A DNA stretch of 64,000 bases from Rhinopomastus cyanomelas (taxonomy: Eukaryota; Chordata; Aves; Bucerotiformes; Rhinopomastidae), in NCBI GenBank assembly GCA_013400115.1, contig VXBP01007151.1, positions 310,001 through 374,000 of the forward strand, given 5' to 3'. Below, one piece after another: positions 61,972 to 64,000 of the stretch; position 1 is the first letter of the stretch; every line of letters begins with the position of its first letter. The notes under the pieces are model-generated. The model worked only from the letters and a program-made list of their open reading frames with translations, was not told the origin of the DNA and searched no databases. Both the position numbers and the translations under genes were made by a program.

Positions 61972-62230
61972 CTAAAAATGAGACAAACTTCAATGCAAAA
62001 ATATCTGGAAGAAGAAAGTAACTTGGGTGTTAAAAGGAGTACTAACAAGTGGGTAAGCAGCTTCCAGATACACAGATTTTATGGGCCATTTGCAAGCACA
62101 GTTGATTTCAGCCTGATTTAATGTGCTGCTCTGCCGAAACAGCAAACAGATAGGAAAAGAAAATTCCCAACAATCTGCAAAAGTTGGACAAGTACTACGT
62201 AGAAGCACCTCTAGAGACTCAGGACAACTC

Positions 62231-62843
62231 GCAGAATCACAGACTATTAGGGACTGGAAGTGATCTCTAAAGATCATCTAGTCCAATCCTCCCACCACAG
62301 CAGGATCACCTAGACCAAGTCACACAGGAACACATCCAGGCAGGTTTTAACCATCTCCAGAGAAGGAGAATCGGTAAACTCCCTGGGCAGCTCCTTCACC
62401 ATGAAGAGGGTCCTTCTCATAATGATATGGAACCTCCTGTGTTCCAGCTCACACCCATTGCTCCTTGTCCTATCATTAGATGACGCTGAGAAAAGACTGG
62501 CTCCATCCTCCTGACACCCACCCTTCACATATTTATCAACATTAGTTGAGGTCACCCTCTCCAAGCTCAGGAGACCCAGCTCCCTCAGCCTTTCCTCATC
62601 AGGCGGATGTTCCACTCCATCACCTTTGTGGCTATGTACTGGACTCTCTCCAGCAGTTCTGTGTCCTTCTGGGAACTGAGGGGCCCAGAACTGGACACAA
62701 TATTCCAGATGTGGTCTCACCAGGGCAGAATAGAAGTGGAGGAGAACCTTTCTTGATCTGCTAACCAGCCCCCTTTCTGATCCACCACAGGACACTATTG
62801 ACCTTCTTGGCCACAAGGGCACATTGCTGGCTTATGGTCACCC
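62231..62843 (-). mobile_element. CR1 LINE, 613-bp copy (young group)
   Basis: The minus strand encodes RSRKVLLHFYSALVRPHLEY and CVQFWAPQF, then frameshifts, then ERLRELGLLSLE and ASSNDRTRSNGCELEHRRFH, to the 3' UTR and octamer at about 62232. Small deletions remove part of the KRRLRGDL block (near 62550) and of the WNRLPR block (near 62390). It is 5' truncated at the MSQQCALV-equivalent region. Confidence 0.94.
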
Positions 62844-64000
62844 TAATAATTTGAGTTGCTCTGCGAGGGCCCAGGCACAGACTATCACACCTGGGAAGTC
62901 TTGAACTGCCAGTTGTGGCAGTGGGGCAATTTCTTCTCCAGAGGCTCGAGACAAGAGGGATAGGAGGCAATACATGCTGGAACAAAGAACAACCAACAAT
63001 AAAAGTCAAAACAGGAAACAGGTGCTGCTACAGCCTCCCGTTTTTAAATAGCAGTTGCCTTCAGAAAATGGCACCAATGCAAGTGAGGTAAGAGGTGGCA
63101 GAGCCACGTGACTGTGTGTGATTTAATTTAAATTAGTTGGAGATTGTGGAACGATCCTGCATGTGCCTGAGACAGCAGGGGGAGCTGCAAGTCTGCGTTC
63201 CCCTGAACGTCCACCTAATTGAGTGGAATATTTGGACAAAAACAGAGGAGTGTGCTTGCACACCACCATAGCAAGATGCCTGCTTGTCTAACAAGACACC
63301 CCCAAAAAAATAAAACAAGTTCACAATGAAGCATTAAAGAAGAAGTAAGAGATAATTGCCACCTTGTCTCACAAGATAATAAAAATAGTTTACCACAAAC
63401 ACAAAAATCTTTCAAAAGACCCCTGACAGCATTCCCTCGCGGAACTATCACCATAGCAATGAGCATTCAAGTAGGGAGAAAGCAATGCTGAATTCTGCAT
63501 TTGATATTTTCAACTAACTAAAAATACAAAGTGGAAAATACTTGCAGGTGATGCAGAATGAAAGGCATAAACAGAAAAAGCCTGCAACAAAATCAACAGT
63601 GGCAAATCCCAGCAGCAAATCTTGAATGCTTCAGGAGAGAAGCAGCCCCTTAAGCAGGCAGCACATGTTGAAGGATAGTAGTACAGCCCTCCAACAGCTG
63701 CTGCATCCAACAGCTACTCTTCATAACATGGGCCTCTGTGGAGGTGCAGTAGCAGCCTTAAGGAAAAGTAGTATGGTACCAAGAAGGCAGCAGAAAGCTA
63801 TATAGGCAGAGCCATACAGGCAACCTAAGAATTGTAAAAGCAGAGTACCTTGTACGTGTTAAAGTTTAGTTAGGCTCATGGCACAATTCTAACACAGGAT
63901 GTTTGCAAACCAGCAAACCACATCTCCTCTAGTTGGTGCTATTAAGTAGGTCTTATTTCTGTTATGTTGAAACCCAAAATGACAATTAAATAAAGGATCG
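62844..64000. other. Unassigned sequence at the right edge
   Basis: No upstream exon with the required two-base exit phase was found, and no repeat is recognised. The gene presumably continues to the right. Confidence 0.45.

Noticed and set aside
1..64000. Orientation bias of CR1 copies relative to the gene
   Set aside because: Roughly 16 minus and 11 plus insertions lie within the gene body by eye; this is not a clear bias at these numbers.

Overview
This is vertebrate genomic DNA, almost certainly from a bird. The clearest sign is about thirty copies or fragments of CR1 LINEs. They are 5' truncated, end in the CR1 3' octamer repeat (ATTCTRTG), and encode pieces of the CR1 reverse transcriptase C-terminus. 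No L1/Alu-type repeats are seen. Several age classes occur: a young, abundant group whose 3' end reads CTAATGTTCTGTGATTCTGTG, older CR1 groups, and very decayed copies near 31 and 43 kb. The species cannot be fixed from the sequence.

The only host gene I can support lies on the minus strand and runs from beyond the right edge to a stop codon at 8616-8618. It is split into small exons with good splice sites, and their reading-frame phases fit one another: 61937-61971, 61346-61386, 59800-59850, 58029-58094, 57566-57731, possibly 54347-54409, 50847-50892, 46890-47074, 44366-44485, 39140-39242, and the terminal exon 8616-8820. Together they give about 360 C-terminal codons. I do not recognise the protein, so no symbol is given. 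The shortest exons could be chance matches. The last intron is about 30 kb and may hide more exons; one out-of-phase candidate is at 29789-29896.

Layout. 1-8.6 kb: downstream flank and probable 3' UTR, with five CR1 fragments. 8.8-39 kb: the long last intron, with a nested CR1 pair at 12.9-14.4 kb that has a 5-bp target duplication, and a tRNA-headed, CR1-tailed SINE at 26.3-26.5 kb inserted in another CR1. 32.6-39.1 kb: AT-rich sequence almost free of CR1. 39.1-47.1 kb: three exons and a stack of nested CR1s at 39.7-41.3 kb. 47-62 kb: the remaining exons with scattered CR1s. 62-64 kb: one more CR1 and unassigned sequence.

The most unusual item is the SINE at 26302-26490. It joins a lysine-tRNA-like head with recognisable A and B boxes to a CR1 3' tail on one strand. 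The avian SINEs of this design known to me, in songbirds, have a tRNA-Ile head, so a Lys-type head may be a separate family.
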